A DNA stretch of 64,000 nucleotides, taken from positions 1,074,001 to 1,138,000 of the forward strand of contig SMSO01000036.1 in NCBI GenBank assembly GCA_004764695.1, in the 5' to 3' direction. Position numbers and translations under genes: made by a program. The notes under the pieces are model-generated. The model was not told where the DNA came from and made no database searches. It saw nothing but the letters and a program-made list of their open reading frames with translations. Origin of the DNA: Schizochytrium sp. TIO01 (taxonomy: Eukaryota > Sar > Bigyra > Thraustochytrida > Thraustochytriidae). Positions 20,867-31,228 of this stretch are shown piece after piece (the stretch's first letter is position 1; each line of letters opens with the position of its first letter).

Positions 20867-22834
20867 TCAAGATACGTCTGAAATTCTTTCCTCGTGATGA
20901 TGGAACTCATCTCGAGCCTCGGGAATGCAAGTATGAGCGTAGTAGTTAGGTAGGTGAGAGACAAACATTCTACTCGACAGGATAATAGTGCCAAATTTGG
21001 TATTTGGTACAAGCATGGCGTCATCCACAGTTTCTGACATTTGAGGGATGTACCACATGTTTCCAGGAGGATACAACTTGAAGTTTATGTGAGTGGCCTC
21101 AACAATCTCCTCGTAGTATGGGCGCAGGAGATCAACCAACTTCTCTTCTGTGTGGACATGTTTGAAAATTTCGAGAATCAAACTTGTTAAACCGTTGCGG
21201 GCACAATACGCGATTGAGTCTCGAAGATCGACAAAACTCCCCATACTAAGCCGAGGCACCACATCATCACCAAGAACAAGATTATGAATTCGCTTTTTGG
21301 CGAACTCAGACTCGGCAAAGTCCTGAGATACACTGCACGGCGGTGCGATTCCTACGCATCGAGCAATACCAAGAATGGGATGTGGTCCCCAACGAATTGT
21401 AAGAAGAGCAGCAACAGCAGCACCAAGCGAGTGCCCTACAACAGTGAGCTTGTAGCCCTCGTGATATTTCAAAGTTCTGATAAGGTCCTCTTCAACTTCA
21501 TCTGCGAGATTATTCGCTGCACGAAGAAATCCAAGGTGCGTCCGGTGTGTGCTTGTGCCGTTTTCCTTGGCTGCAGACTCTGTCTTTACCTGTTCAGGGT
21601 TATGATGATGATCATCATCGTTTTCGCGAGCTTCCCTTTTAGCTGTGCTATGTCTCCGAACATGCGTCATCCACTCTTCGACAGAATCTTGCAGAGACTC
21701 AAGGTCACCACGTGGATTCAAATTGCCACGCATATCTTTTAGTGCATTGCTTAAATTGCGGAATACGCCTTCAAGCTCACTACTCCCATCCTCATCCTCC
21801 CCATCATGAAAACTTTCCCAGAGTGGCACAGTGCCTCGCCGACTTTTGCGCGTAGACTGCCGTTTTCGTTGACTTTTGCGAGATTCTTGTTCGGCGTCTT
21901 CCTCAACATCAGATTTCCTCATAGAATCTTGGGTCTCTAAATCAATTCCGTGGTCTGCAGTGAATTCTGCATCCTCTGCAACGAGGTCAGTAACGACATC
22001 TTGGAGCCGAAAAGAACCGCGAATGGCAAGCACTACGTCTTTCTCTCTGTGGTCGACAAGAATATAAAATCCGGGTCGGTACAGACTCCCTACCACGTGA
22101 GAGCGCCACTCGACACGAATTAACTCTTTGCGAATTGTATCTCCAGATCCAGCAAGCTCATCAAGGGCCTCCCGATCAGTTTCAACACGGCCAATAAAGT
22201 CAAGGAAACGAGTACCAAGCTTTCCATACGCTGCAAAGGCATATCTTGCAGCTCTTCCAAAGAGGGCCTTGTCGATCTGAGGTTTCCTACCAGCACTGAG
22301 GCGGTGCATGATACCTCGTAGTGAACGCCTTGATGGGATTTTGTTACCCTCCTCAAGTGCCGTTTGGTCTGCAGTATCAATCACAGCCTGCATGAGCACA
22401 TATGCCTTTGTGGCATCAAAGAGTTCATCTGGTTTAACATCCCGAATTTCCTCAGATAATTTTGTTGCTAAGCGAAGCATTGACACCAAAGCTTGAGCTG
22501 TCATTTCCACCTCTTTTTGTGAGAGACCGCGTTCATTGAGGGCTCTGGTGGATGCCGTGACGAAGTCTGCAGCCAAACCTGCAACGTCTCGCTCAGCTTG
22601 TTGTGTAAATTGCTCTACTGGGGCGTGTAGGACTGCGCGAGCCAAACCCAAAGAAGCTGCCACAGCCATTCTTGCAACACCTTCTATAACCTGTACATGA
22701 CGGCTTCTTGTATGTCGGGGGACAGGCTCGCTGGGCCTTTCAGCGTTGCTGCCTTCTGATCTTGGATTCTTATCCTCGTCTTCGAAGCTGTCAGCATTGC
22801 GGGCCCTTGATGATCTATTTTCGTGTTGAGACAT
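20867..22834 (-). CDS. Class-3 lipase, sn-1 diacylglycerol-lipase-like
   Basis: A 655-residue alpha/beta hydrolase of the lipase_3 family, which releases fatty acid from di- or triacylglycerol. The strand VLAIRGSF (268-275) precedes the usual region with oxyanion and lid elements. The nucleophile elbow is GHSLG (467-471) with Ser469. NLVLGDDVVPRLS (518-530) supplies the catalytic Asp (523 or 524). MFVSHLP (622-629) places His627 at the C-terminal catalytic position, as in the DHxP-like motif of DAG lipases. Between strand and nucleophile sits a highly charged insert (about 300-430) rich in Arg, Ser, Glu and His, in the place where DAGL enzymes have a regulatory loop. No transmembrane helices precede the domain, unlike animal DAGL-alpha, though an amphipathic helix at 50-75 could touch membranes. 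The N-terminal 45 residues are disordered. ATG at 22834. Family sure, lipid substrate inferred. Confidence 0.88.
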   Translation of the reverse strand: MSQHENRSSRARNADSFEDEDKNPRSEGSNAERPSEPVPRHTRSRHVQVIEGVARMAVAASLGLARAVLHAPVEQFTQQAERDVAGLAADFVTASTRALNERGLSQKEVEMTAQALVSMLRLATKLSEEIRDVKPDELFDATKAYVLMQAVIDTADQTALEEGNKIPSRRSLRGIMHRLSAGRKPQIDKALFGRAARYAFAAYGKLGTRFLDFIGRVETDREALDELAGSGDTIRKELIRVEWRSHVVGSLYRPGFYILVDHREKDVVLAIRGSFRLQDVVTDLVAEDAEFTADHGIDLETQDSMRKSDVEEDAEQESRKSQRKRQSTRKSRRGTVPLWESFHDGEDEDGSSELEGVFRNLSNALKDMRGNLNPRGDLESLQDSVEEWMTHVRRHSTAKREARENDDDHHHNPEQVKTESAAKENGTSTHRTHLGFLRAANNLADEVEEDLIRTLKYHEGYKLTVVGHSLGAAVAALLTIRWGPHPILGIARCVGIAPPCSVSQDFAESEFAKKRIHNLVLGDDVVPRLSMGSFVDLRDSIAYCARNGLTSLILEIFKHVHTEEKLVDLLRPYYEEIVEATHINFKLYPPGNMWYIPQMSETVDDAMLVPNTKFGTIILSSRMFVSHLPNYYAHTCIPEARDEFHHHEERISDVS

Positions 22835-24814
22835 ATTCCTCTACCCAGAATTTCTTTACCAGGGGAACGATTTGACGAGAACTGAGATTTCCTTCTCAGA
22901 CTATTTCGGAATTACTGTAATTCCAGAGCCTTTGAAATGATGGTAGGTACCACGTTTAGGCCTTAGAGTATCAGATTTATTCAGTCAAGGACGGCTCTGA
23001 GTATAGAAAAGCTACTTGTAGAAGGTGCCTTACGCGTATCAGACCAGAGGCAAGTACTCGTGGTATCCCTTGTTATGCTTATTGGTGTACCTACTTTGCC
23101 AGTACCTACCTACCTCCTCCAGTGCTTCCGTTTGCAGATAAGAATTGCACTCGTGAGCGACCCAGACAACAGCAAGTGTTAGGTACAGCCCCACTAGATC
23201 TCTTGAGTTTTCAGTCACGCCTTCTTCGAGCTCTCACGCGAGGCCAAGCTTGGCGCACACGTACTGCTTTGGTCCATTAAAGATCTGCTGACTAGCAGCC
23301 TAAGTTGTCCCTCGCTCGTTGGCGACTTAACCTATACCCTAAAGGAATATGCGTCGATGGTTGGGCAGGCCAAGGACAGCTGCGTCAAGAGCAATGATGT
23401 CTTGTGAGTCTGTCTGCGTAAGCTAAGAGGGAATGGGAAACGCATCAGATTGACCAAAGTGCGGCAAATCTCAGAGGTTTCGTGTGCACTGCTCTTAAAA
23501 ATAGTAAGAGCTTTGAGGGTCATGGAATTGATAGAGCAAACACACCTGTGCTTCCAAGATAGGTCTAGTCCTACTAGTACCTGCAATTGCACATCAAACT
23601 ACTTCGAGAGTGACCTAATAGTGTGTGCTGCTGAGATCGCTTTCGACGGGCTGCTCAATGCTGTGGATTGGATGCTCACAGTATCTAAGAAGTTTGACCC
23701 TTCTCAGTTTTACCTTTTTCTTGTTTTTTATATATATGCTTGAAGTTCTTTCCTCACCAAGTATTTTTTTTAATTTAACCCTTGATGATTTTAAAAATTA
23801 AAACTATTCAAGTTCAACGTAATATATATGATATATATATATTTTTAAATAATTAATTAATTTTAAAATTTTAATTAAATAAAAGAGTTAAATATGTGTA
23901 TATATTAACACAAGTTGAATATGACTTTTCAAGGAGAGCGCTGTGTTTCTTTACGATTTGCAACAATGATCTAATCGTAGACCTCAATGAAGGCTAATGC
24001 GGGTGCAAGTGAAAAGTTGGTGATAGTTCGTTGAATCGCTCAGATAGGAGGCTCTGCCCAGAGACTCCCTTTGAAGTTCCAAGCTGTGATCGATTCAAAG
24101 ATAAAAGGAAGACACCATGAACATTCATGAAAATACAACATACGAATAAAAAAATAAAGCTGCTCTGCCTGCTAATCGAGATTTCTCAAGCACCCTCTAC
24201 ATTCTGCTACTTAGAGATACAAAATGTTTGCCACTTATTAGTGCAGACATCTGACGAACCGTTTGTTTAACCCCATCGGGAGCTGCCCAGTTTTTTTTCT
24301 ACGGTAAGCATATTTCTGCGTTGCGCAGGTTGTTGTAATCTAAATCATCAACATATTATGTTGTGGTAGAACTACTGAACGCAATTTGCGATTTCACACA
24401 CGCCCATGTTCGTTTCGGGTATTCCTCGCGTTTTATTAGCTTATTATTTTCATATATCCAAGTGGCCAACGGAGTGTCATGTTTTCGCGATACAAAGCAA
24501 CTGATATTGAAAACGCGACACAGATATTATCATAAATTGAGGGGAGGCAAAGATGCTACGGGTTTCATAACTCACAGCGCTCCTAGGTCTCGCGACGTTC
24601 TGCTGTCATCCGTGACTTTATCTCGATCTCTATCTTACCTCAAAAACTTAAGTACGGGTTTTTGCTTTCCCTCTCCTGATTTTCAAGTTGAAGTTTGTGC
24701 CAAAGTAAAAGAAATTACATTGAAAAGTTCTCTCCAAAGCTGTGGCGATGACATGACATAGCCCAGACCCGAACCTTGAGGCTTTCATTTCTGAAAAAAC
24801 GTGTGGTTTCCACG
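22835..24814. other. Divergent intergenic region
   Basis: About 2 kb between divergently transcribed genes. TACCTA words cluster at 22941-22950 and 23087-23118. An AT-rich tract with ATATAT runs covers about 23755-23930. Longer open frames at 23450-23743 and 24363-24761 begin with TTG or GTG, show no family features and are not called. Confidence 0.5.
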
Positions 24815-25684
24815 ATGAGCAGCTCTCGTGACGTGGCTGTAGGCGCCCTTGTTGGTGTCACTGACATTGCCTCTGTGTACCCGTTGGCGGTGCTGGCATG
24901 CCGCCGCGAGGCTGGCATGAGCATGCGGCAGGCGCTGGCAGCAGGGCGATTCTGGTCGGGCGCCGCGACGCAAAGTATTCTTATTCCGTACTCCATCATG
25001 GTCGAGGGTGGCACAGCTGCCGTAAACCGTGCTCTTGGTTCATATTCACAGCACCCTCTGCTTGGACCACTCGTCATTTCTGGCATTGTCGGAGTTGGTT
25101 TGCAGCCAATCGAGAAGCAACTCGTTGTGGACCAGCTGTTGCAAAGCTCGAAAAATGATATGGCAAAATCTACTGTGGAGTCCACCAAGAACTCCATCAA
25201 GACTACAGCTGCAAAGACTTCGACAAACCCTGTACGTGCAATGGTTGAGTACCAAAGAGAATTTGGTCTACGTGCGCTGTACAAGGGAATCTCTTTTGTG
25301 GTTCTTCGGGAGTTCATCTATATCGCATCGATCACAGTCATCAACCCGTATGCCGTGGCTTACTCGAAGCGTATTGTAGGTGAGGAAAAGGGATATAAAC
25401 GCTCTGCAGAGGCACTGGCTGCATTTTCCGTTGGCTTTTCAGCAGGAATGGTGTCTGCTCCTGTGCAGACTATCAACGCCATGATGAAGGATGAACGAAA
25501 CCACTCCAGGTCTCTTGCTGAGATTGTCAAACGCGATCTCATCTTTGAGGCTTCAGAAGGTGGTTTTATGGCAACTCTGAGGCGGCTGTACTTTGGTTCA
25601 CTCATCCGTTCACTTCGCTGCGCAGGCGCAGGTGTACTGTACCATACATGGCGCACAGTTCTGGCGATGGCTGATGAGGAATAA
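24815..25684 (+). CDS. Mitochondrial carrier family-like membrane protein
   Basis: 289 residues from the ATG at 24815; the frame is open from a TTG at 24776 that I do not use. Length fits a mitochondrial carrier (about 300, three repeats of about 100). Repeat-like features are a Pro-containing helix VYPLAVLACRR near residue 25, a second QPIEK near 92, the stretch GLRALYKGISFVVLRE (about 151-166), very like the conserved link between odd and even helices, and a third APVQTINAMMKDE near 222. The canonical PxDExxKR signatures are degenerate, so it may belong to a divergent carrier group or an outer-membrane member. It would sit in a mitochondrial or peroxisomal membrane and exchange a small metabolite. 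The substrate cannot be read from the sequence. Confidence 0.68.
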   Translation: MSSSRDVAVGALVGVTDIASVYPLAVLACRREAGMSMRQALAAGRFWSGAATQSILIPYSIMVEGGTAAVNRALGSYSQHPLLGPLVISGIVGVGLQPIEKQLVVDQLLQSSKNDMAKSTVESTKNSIKTTAAKTSTNPVRAMVEYQREFGLRALYKGISFVVLREFIYIASITVINPYAVAYSKRIVGEEKGYKRSAEALAAFSVGFSAGMVSAPVQTINAMMKDERNHSRSLAEIVKRDLIFEASEGGFMATLRRLYFGSLIRSLRCAGAGVLYHTWRTVLAMADEE

Positions 25685-26687
25685 GTGAAGTAAGTGAGTT
25701 GGTGCCAAGCTAGACTCGTTGCAGCTCGTACCTTATGAAGGCGGCAATCGATCACCTTTTTCTATTGGTGTAGTCTTCATTCAGGAATTATGAAAGTAAA
25801 AAGAATGCCATTTCGTGGTTTCATATTTGCTCTGGCTATTAGAAGACTTTGCAGCGCAATCGAAGAATTTGGCATCAATAGTGACCTAATAGAAAACAGT
25901 GTTGACTCACATTAAAAAACAGTTAACTTGAAGATCATAGATTCACTAGTTTTCAGAAGATTTATTTAGCCTCTCCTCAATAGCATAATTAAATGCTATT
26001 GACTATTACAATAAAGGAATATTTGAGGCTTCGGCTTCATTCATGTTCCAAACTGAGAAGATTCTTCGGCACATCTTGCCATATACTTGGCAAGTTACTC
26101 TTTTATTCTAGATATTTTAAGATGCTTATGTGTGTGCAACGGTCTCTGTAGTTTAGCATTCTAAAGTCATTTGCTGAGATAAAGTCCTTCATGTATTAAT
26201 TTTGCCACAAATGTTATTTTGAGCTGCTTTTCTCCTTTTCTGTTTTCTGCGCTGAGATCATTTCCCTTTACAAATAAGGAATCGTAATACGTTTTCATAG
26301 CTTCCTCTTCTAGAAGTACAGTTTAGACTAACTTTGATATGTGATCATGCAAACATTGATTGTAAGTACCTATGCTTATATGGATTATTACATCGGATGT
26401 GATTCAAAATTGGGATTGATTGCCTTGGGCATACTAGAAGTAAAACAAAGAACATGCTCAAAACGGCAGCATGAGATAGAGAAGAAGGTAAGCCAAGACC
26501 ACGAGTATCGACAGCGTTACCTTGACTAAAAATGCAGCTCTCATACACTAGTAAAGAAGAAATTAAAAGAAAGCAAGGTCTTAAAAGCACACACAAAACC
26601 AGCGTCGGTCTGAGAAGCAAACAAAGGAACTAAAGTGTAGTGGCCAACATCTATAAGCGTTCATCAACTTGACGATTTCAGGAGCAC
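25685..26687. other. Intergenic, convergent gene ends
   Basis: About 1 kb of moderately AT-rich DNA between convergent 3' ends. No repeat array and no coding frame with family features. Confidence 0.5.
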
Positions 26688-28517
26688 TCACCAGAACGGT
26701 ATCCATGAGCGTGGATCCCACCATGGTCTGTCAGAAGGTGATGACGTACGGACAGCTTCTCTAGTAAGCTCGAGGAGGTCCTTGCGGTCAAACACCTGCG
26801 CACTTCGTCGCAGAGCATAAGGATATGCTGCTTGGAAAATGTCGAACTCAGGGTCTCCAACGACTGCGATTCCTTCAAGAACAATGAGAGCTCTCGTAAG
26901 CAAAGCAAAGTACTCAGGGACGAGGAAAGGATGCTTAAAGAACACCGCGTTAAGCTCACCTGAAACCTCTTTAAATTTACGCCTGCGGCCTTCGATAGCA
27001 CGGTATCGTCCGGTAATAATGTCTGAGGCTTTGACCTTTGATTCGTCTAGTACATGCTGCAAGTCTACGCGCACTGCCTCCCGGTCAACATCATCAGGTA
27101 GGAACCCAAGCAGAACACCGTCGTCGACAAGTCCTGCAACATCACCTTGCATAAGATGAAGAATAGCCTGGGTCATGGTGCGCATATCTGGAGGCGGGAC
27201 CTCGACGCAAAGGCCAAAGTCAATTAGAACTAGTCTGCCTTGTTCATCAACAAGTAAGTTTCCGGCATGTGGGTCGCCGTGACTGACGGCAATCTCGAGG
27301 ATTTGCTTGAGGAAGCACTCAACACCAACAGAGGTGAGTCTAGCAATCGTCTCTGGGGAGGACTTTACAAGCTGCTTACCGTGAACCCACTCCGTGGTAA
27401 GGACCTTACGAGATGTGAGGTCCCATACAACATCTGGTACACGCACCTTGCCATTCATACGCGGAACTAGCTCCCGTTTGAAGTATTCCTGATTTCGACC
27501 CTCATTTTCATAGTCGAGCTCCTTGTAGCTTCCGCGAGCGAAACAGTCAATCAAGTTGACATCATACTGTTTACGGGGTGTTAGAATGCCAACTTTCATG
27601 AGTGCGCTCTTTGTAAGTTCTACGAACTGGCTATAAAGTCGTAGAATATAGAGATCTAACGAGACCGAACGGATCATATCAGGTCGTTGGACCTTCACAG
27701 CAACATCGCGGCCGTTCTCTAGGCGCAGCTTGTAGACTTGTCCTAGACTTGCTGCTGCGATGGGCTTTGTATCGTCAGTGAGGTCCTGGAAGGCCTCAAG
27801 GCCCCTCTCGCCAAGCTCTGCTCGGATAATTTGTCTTGCAAGGCTTGTCGGGAACGATGGGACAGCATCACAGAGCGTCTGAAGCTCGGATAGTGCTGCC
27901 TGCGGCAAGAGATCTGGTCTCGTGGAAAGCATTTGGCCAAACTTGATAAATGTTGGCCCTAGCTCTGTGAGGAGTTGCGTGAGTTCCTGCGCATGGCGAA
28001 CCTGGGCTTCCTCAGAGTCCAGCATACCCATTTTGTATTTCATGCCAGTATTAGCGAGGAAGGGTATCACATAGTGCAGAATCTGGCACAATCTCCATAG
28101 CACCACGCGTGGGTGTGCGTCCCAAAACTCCTTAATTGCCTCGACTTCGTACGACAGTGGTAGCCCTTCGTCGTCCAGTCTGAGCAGTTCTGCTCTCCCC
28201 CCTGCGTAGGCCCAAGCAACCCCCGCGAACCCCAACGCCGCTACGCCGCCCACAACCCGAGCAGATTTCCTGAGTATTGATGTTTTCCTCTTCCCCACGC
28301 TTCCCTTCGACACCTCCGCTGTCGTCGCTTGTGTCACCATCGTCCTCGACCTGATCGTCTTCGTCATTGTCAAGTGCCACGTCCGAGTTCCTCGTAACTT
28401 TCCCACCGCCTCAAATCCGCGCCATGCCGCCAAATCCAGCATCGCCATCGGTCCTAGACTTTGCATTGCGCCGCTCCGAGCAGCGGACTGCGCCATTACT
28501 GTCGCCGACCTCCTCAT
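26688..28517 (-). CDS. ABC1/ADCK (UbiB-type) atypical kinase, probably mitochondrial
   Basis: A 609-residue ABC1K family protein. The family supports coenzyme Q synthesis and lipid or quinone homeostasis. Residues 1-65 are rich in Arg, Ser, Ala and Met without acidic clusters, fitting a mitochondrial presequence, and a hydrophobic segment at about 87-106 may anchor the protein. The family-specific KxGQ motif is IKFGQMLSTRP (191-201). The Ala-rich loop replacing the Gly loop is PIAAASLGQVYK (252-263), and the ATP lysine is in VAVKVQRP (Lys275). Further on are the catalytic-loop equivalent SHGDPHAGNLL and the metal-binding VLIDFGL. All hallmark residues are present, so it should bind nucleotide. 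Resemblance to particular subfamilies (ADCK1/5 or plant ABC1K) cannot be decided by eye. ATG at 28517 is used. Several later Met residues could also serve as starts. Confidence 0.92.
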   Translation of the reverse strand: MRRSATVMAQSAARSGAMQSLGPMAMLDLAAWRGFEAVGKLRGTRTWHLTMTKTIRSRTMVTQATTAEVSKGSVGKRKTSILRKSARVVGGVAALGFAGVAWAYAGGRAELLRLDDEGLPLSYEVEAIKEFWDAHPRVVLWRLCQILHYVIPFLANTGMKYKMGMLDSEEAQVRHAQELTQLLTELGPTFIKFGQMLSTRPDLLPQAALSELQTLCDAVPSFPTSLARQIIRAELGERGLEAFQDLTDDTKPIAAASLGQVYKLRLENGRDVAVKVQRPDMIRSVSLDLYILRLYSQFVELTKSALMKVGILTPRKQYDVNLIDCFARGSYKELDYENEGRNQEYFKRELVPRMNGKVRVPDVVWDLTSRKVLTTEWVHGKQLVKSSPETIARLTSVGVECFLKQILEIAVSHGDPHAGNLLVDEQGRLVLIDFGLCVEVPPPDMRTMTQAILHLMQGDVAGLVDDGVLLGFLPDDVDREAVRVDLQHVLDESKVKASDIITGRYRAIEGRRRKFKEVSGELNAVFFKHPFLVPEYFALLTRALIVLEGIAVVGDPEFDIFQAAYPYALRRSAQVFDRKDLLELTREAVRTSSPSDRPWWDPRSWIPFW

Positions 28518-31228
28518 GCTGGCCCTCCGGCGACCCTCCGTCCTGCGAGGACGCCTCTGAGCTCGAGATCAAACCAGCTTTGAATTCGGATTTGATTTGC
28601 CTTGATCTGCTTGAATTCATTCATCCATGAACTACATTACTCACAATGCCGCCTCTTCAAAGGAGCCTATTTTAACTTTGATAAAGAAAGAGTTTTCGTA
28701 TTTAAAACTATGACGATCGATGCTCAATGACTGTTTTTACTTTTGGAAAAAATAATAATAACTTGAGATTGAGATGAGTGAGAGTTCATTTATTTGCGGA
28801 GAATTAAAAAGGAGGCGTTGTCATTCTTGCCGCTTCAACTATGGAACGCCTGGAACACCGTCCATTGAGCTTCGTTTATCATCTTCTGATATTACCACGG
28901 TACCGAACCAAACTCCCTGCTTGTGAGTGTGTTTGTCTGTTTTGGTTGTCTTAGAATCGAGTTGATTTGTTTGTTTGAGGTTGCAAACTTGGTTTGTGCT
29001 GATCGCGATCAAGTTCTTCGTCCTGATCATCGCATGGATATCTGGTAGCCAGGAGCTCATGGAGAAGCCATGGCGCTTAGGGAGTGCATGTGAGATCTGG
29101 TTTCTTCATGTGCGGCATCGCCGTAGTAGTCAGATATTGGGCGTTACGGGCGATGGTGAAGGTGTACGGATAAAGAATAAGTTGGAACAAAATGTACATT
29201 CACGGCGACAGACCAACTGAAGCCTCTGGGAGGGGGTATTTAGGTAATAGCGTTCATTGGATTAGTCCTTGCAGGCATTCTTGAATATATATCCAGCTTC
29301 AAGACTAAACAGGGGCTCTGATAGTCAAACCTTGATGCTCCAGTCTTCGACCTTAGCTATCGCAGGAACACTAGCGCGTTCACGGGTCCTAAGGTAATGA
29401 GTAAGGGTTCCCTAACAATTGAGAATAGATGTACTGGTACGTATCCTGTGTTTGCAGATGTCTTTCTCATTGGTTGAAGGAGACACCTGCCTCGTAAAGT
29501 CTTCAAGTGACGCTATTCTGTAAAGCAACACATTTTTCGATGGCAAAGACGCTACCACTTTCATGATGATACGAAGGCGTGTCTTTGTGTTGATGTGTCA
29601 AGGAGACTGGGGAAGAACTTGAAGACAATAACAATGTAGAATAAAGAATGAAACAGCATCAAGAATATATCGATGCTTACTTAAACTTTGGGTGGACAAA
29701 GATAGTAGGTCAATCTCTAAAGGTGTTAAAGATCTTGCATGAGGAGAGAGGTAGAGGCGAAGAAGAAGTATGGCTCTGCAAACTTCACCCAGGTTGACCA
29801 GCCGGATATTACGTTGATCAGCGGTGCGTGTGTGAGAAGTAATACGAAAGAAATACGAACGTGGTGTAGAACTCTACAATTTTGCCCTCCTCCACAGCAT
29901 TTTTTTATTTGTTTTCTACTCCTTGGATGGTTTGTACCGCTCAACCAGAATAAAATTGGCAGAACTTTCAGTTGCGCAAACCAGTACTTTAAAAAACGTT
30001 TTGCTGATGCAGTCCTCTTTCATTTTTCTGAAGATTGCTATAAAAGCGCAAAAAAATATAGTATGGGCTTTCATACAAAATTTGATATTTCATTTTGTCG
30101 GGTAGAGAAGATGTTTGGCGTAAGGTGTTTTGCTGCATGCGCTGATAGAACTCCAGATTTGTTTGCAACTGTCCTAGCCCAGTTGTGTGTTTGGCACCTC
30201 ATCCTCTCTTTTTGATTATTTTTGCCAAGAGAAAAACCTTGAAACAGTACGCATTCTAGATTTAACAAGTCTGGCACTTCCTAGAATTACTGTACTTGCT
30301 TGGTTCCCTTTAACCCCAAAGATGTTCGTCGTTTATTTAAGCTGTTTCTCTCTACGTTTGAGCCGAGCTGAGAGACTGTTCCTCCCCGCTCTCAGATTTT
30401 ACCAGAACATATTATTCTGACCTTTAAAAAAATAAAATTATATCTATATTTAAATTAGAAATATATAATATATAATTAAACTTCCTTTCTTTGGAGAAAA
30501 GGTAGTATATAATTTATTTAATTAAAAACTTTAAAAAAGAAAACAAAAAACAAAAAAAGAAAAAGAGAAAGAGGCGATAAGCACCCAAATTAATTAAAAT
30601 GAATTGTGACTTAATTTCAAAAGCACATCCGTCTGAAACCTCTTTCAAGTACAAGCAGCATTACTGAGGGCACTTAAGGTCTCAACTCCCACCTTCATTC
30701 TGGCTTTGGATTCCATTTTCCTATATTTTGAGAACCGGGTTATTTCCTTTTTAACACCCTATTGTATTTTTGAATACAAAAGCATTACGATATTACCCAT
30801 TCTTCTCATGATTATAGTGTTCAAGCTAATAAATGATAAAAAATGAATTTTTGAAGATCAAATATTCCAGGATGATAACTTTTAGGCTCAGACCTCAAAT
30901 CTTGGGGCTTGAATGCGAACATTTGATAATGTAGTCCAACAAGGAGAATATACGATGGGTCCCGCAAAGCTGCAAAGATAGCCGCCTCTGTACGCAGCTT
31001 ATCTAAAAGTACTTATTGGTTTCGCTGGCGTTTGCTATTTTTCCTTTCTTGCCTTGCCTTCGAACGTGTGGCGTTGGGCATAATCTTTGGCTTTTGGACC
31101 TTGGAACTAGAAGAACCGCTGGGCTTGCAGATAAACACCTATCGAGGCATCTCCTCCTCCTGCGCCGCCTCCACTTTCCTTTGATTGATCTCGCTCGTTC
31201 TGGACTCTCTTCTGCAGCCCCCTTTGTG
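28518..31228. other. Divergent intergenic region, about 2.7 kb
   Basis: Separates the ABC1K and NSUN4-like genes. An AT-rich and purine-rich tract covers 30420-30620. An isolated ATG frame at 29739-30215 is listed separately. Otherwise nothing recognised. Confidence 0.5.
29739..30215 (+). CDS. Orphan open reading frame, doubtful
   Basis: An ATG-started frame of 158 codons in otherwise gene-poor DNA. The product is rich in Phe, Cys and Lys with one hydrophobic stretch (FFICFLLLGWFV, about 55-66) and no recognised domain. Third positions show no GC preference, unlike neighbouring genes. A frame this long can arise by chance in 30-40 kb of noncoding DNA, so I give it low weight. Confidence 0.18.
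   Translation: MRREVEAKKKYGSANFTQVDQPDITLISGACVRSNTKEIRTWCRTLQFCPPPQHFFICFLLLGWFVPLNQNKIGRTFSCANQYFKKRFADAVLFHFSEDCYKSAKKYSMGFHTKFDISFCRVEKMFGVRCFAACADRTPDLFATVLAQLCVWHLILSF

Noticed and set aside
23450-23743. 97-codon frame ending in a hydrophobic tail
   Set aside because: It begins with TTG, has no family features and sits in AT-rich spacer.
24363-24761. 132-codon frame upstream of the carrier gene
   Set aside because: It begins with GTG, shows no conserved motif and lies in composition typical of spacer.
28975-29220. 81-codon frame with a hydrophobic start
   Set aside because: It begins with TTG, is short, and resembles nothing known.
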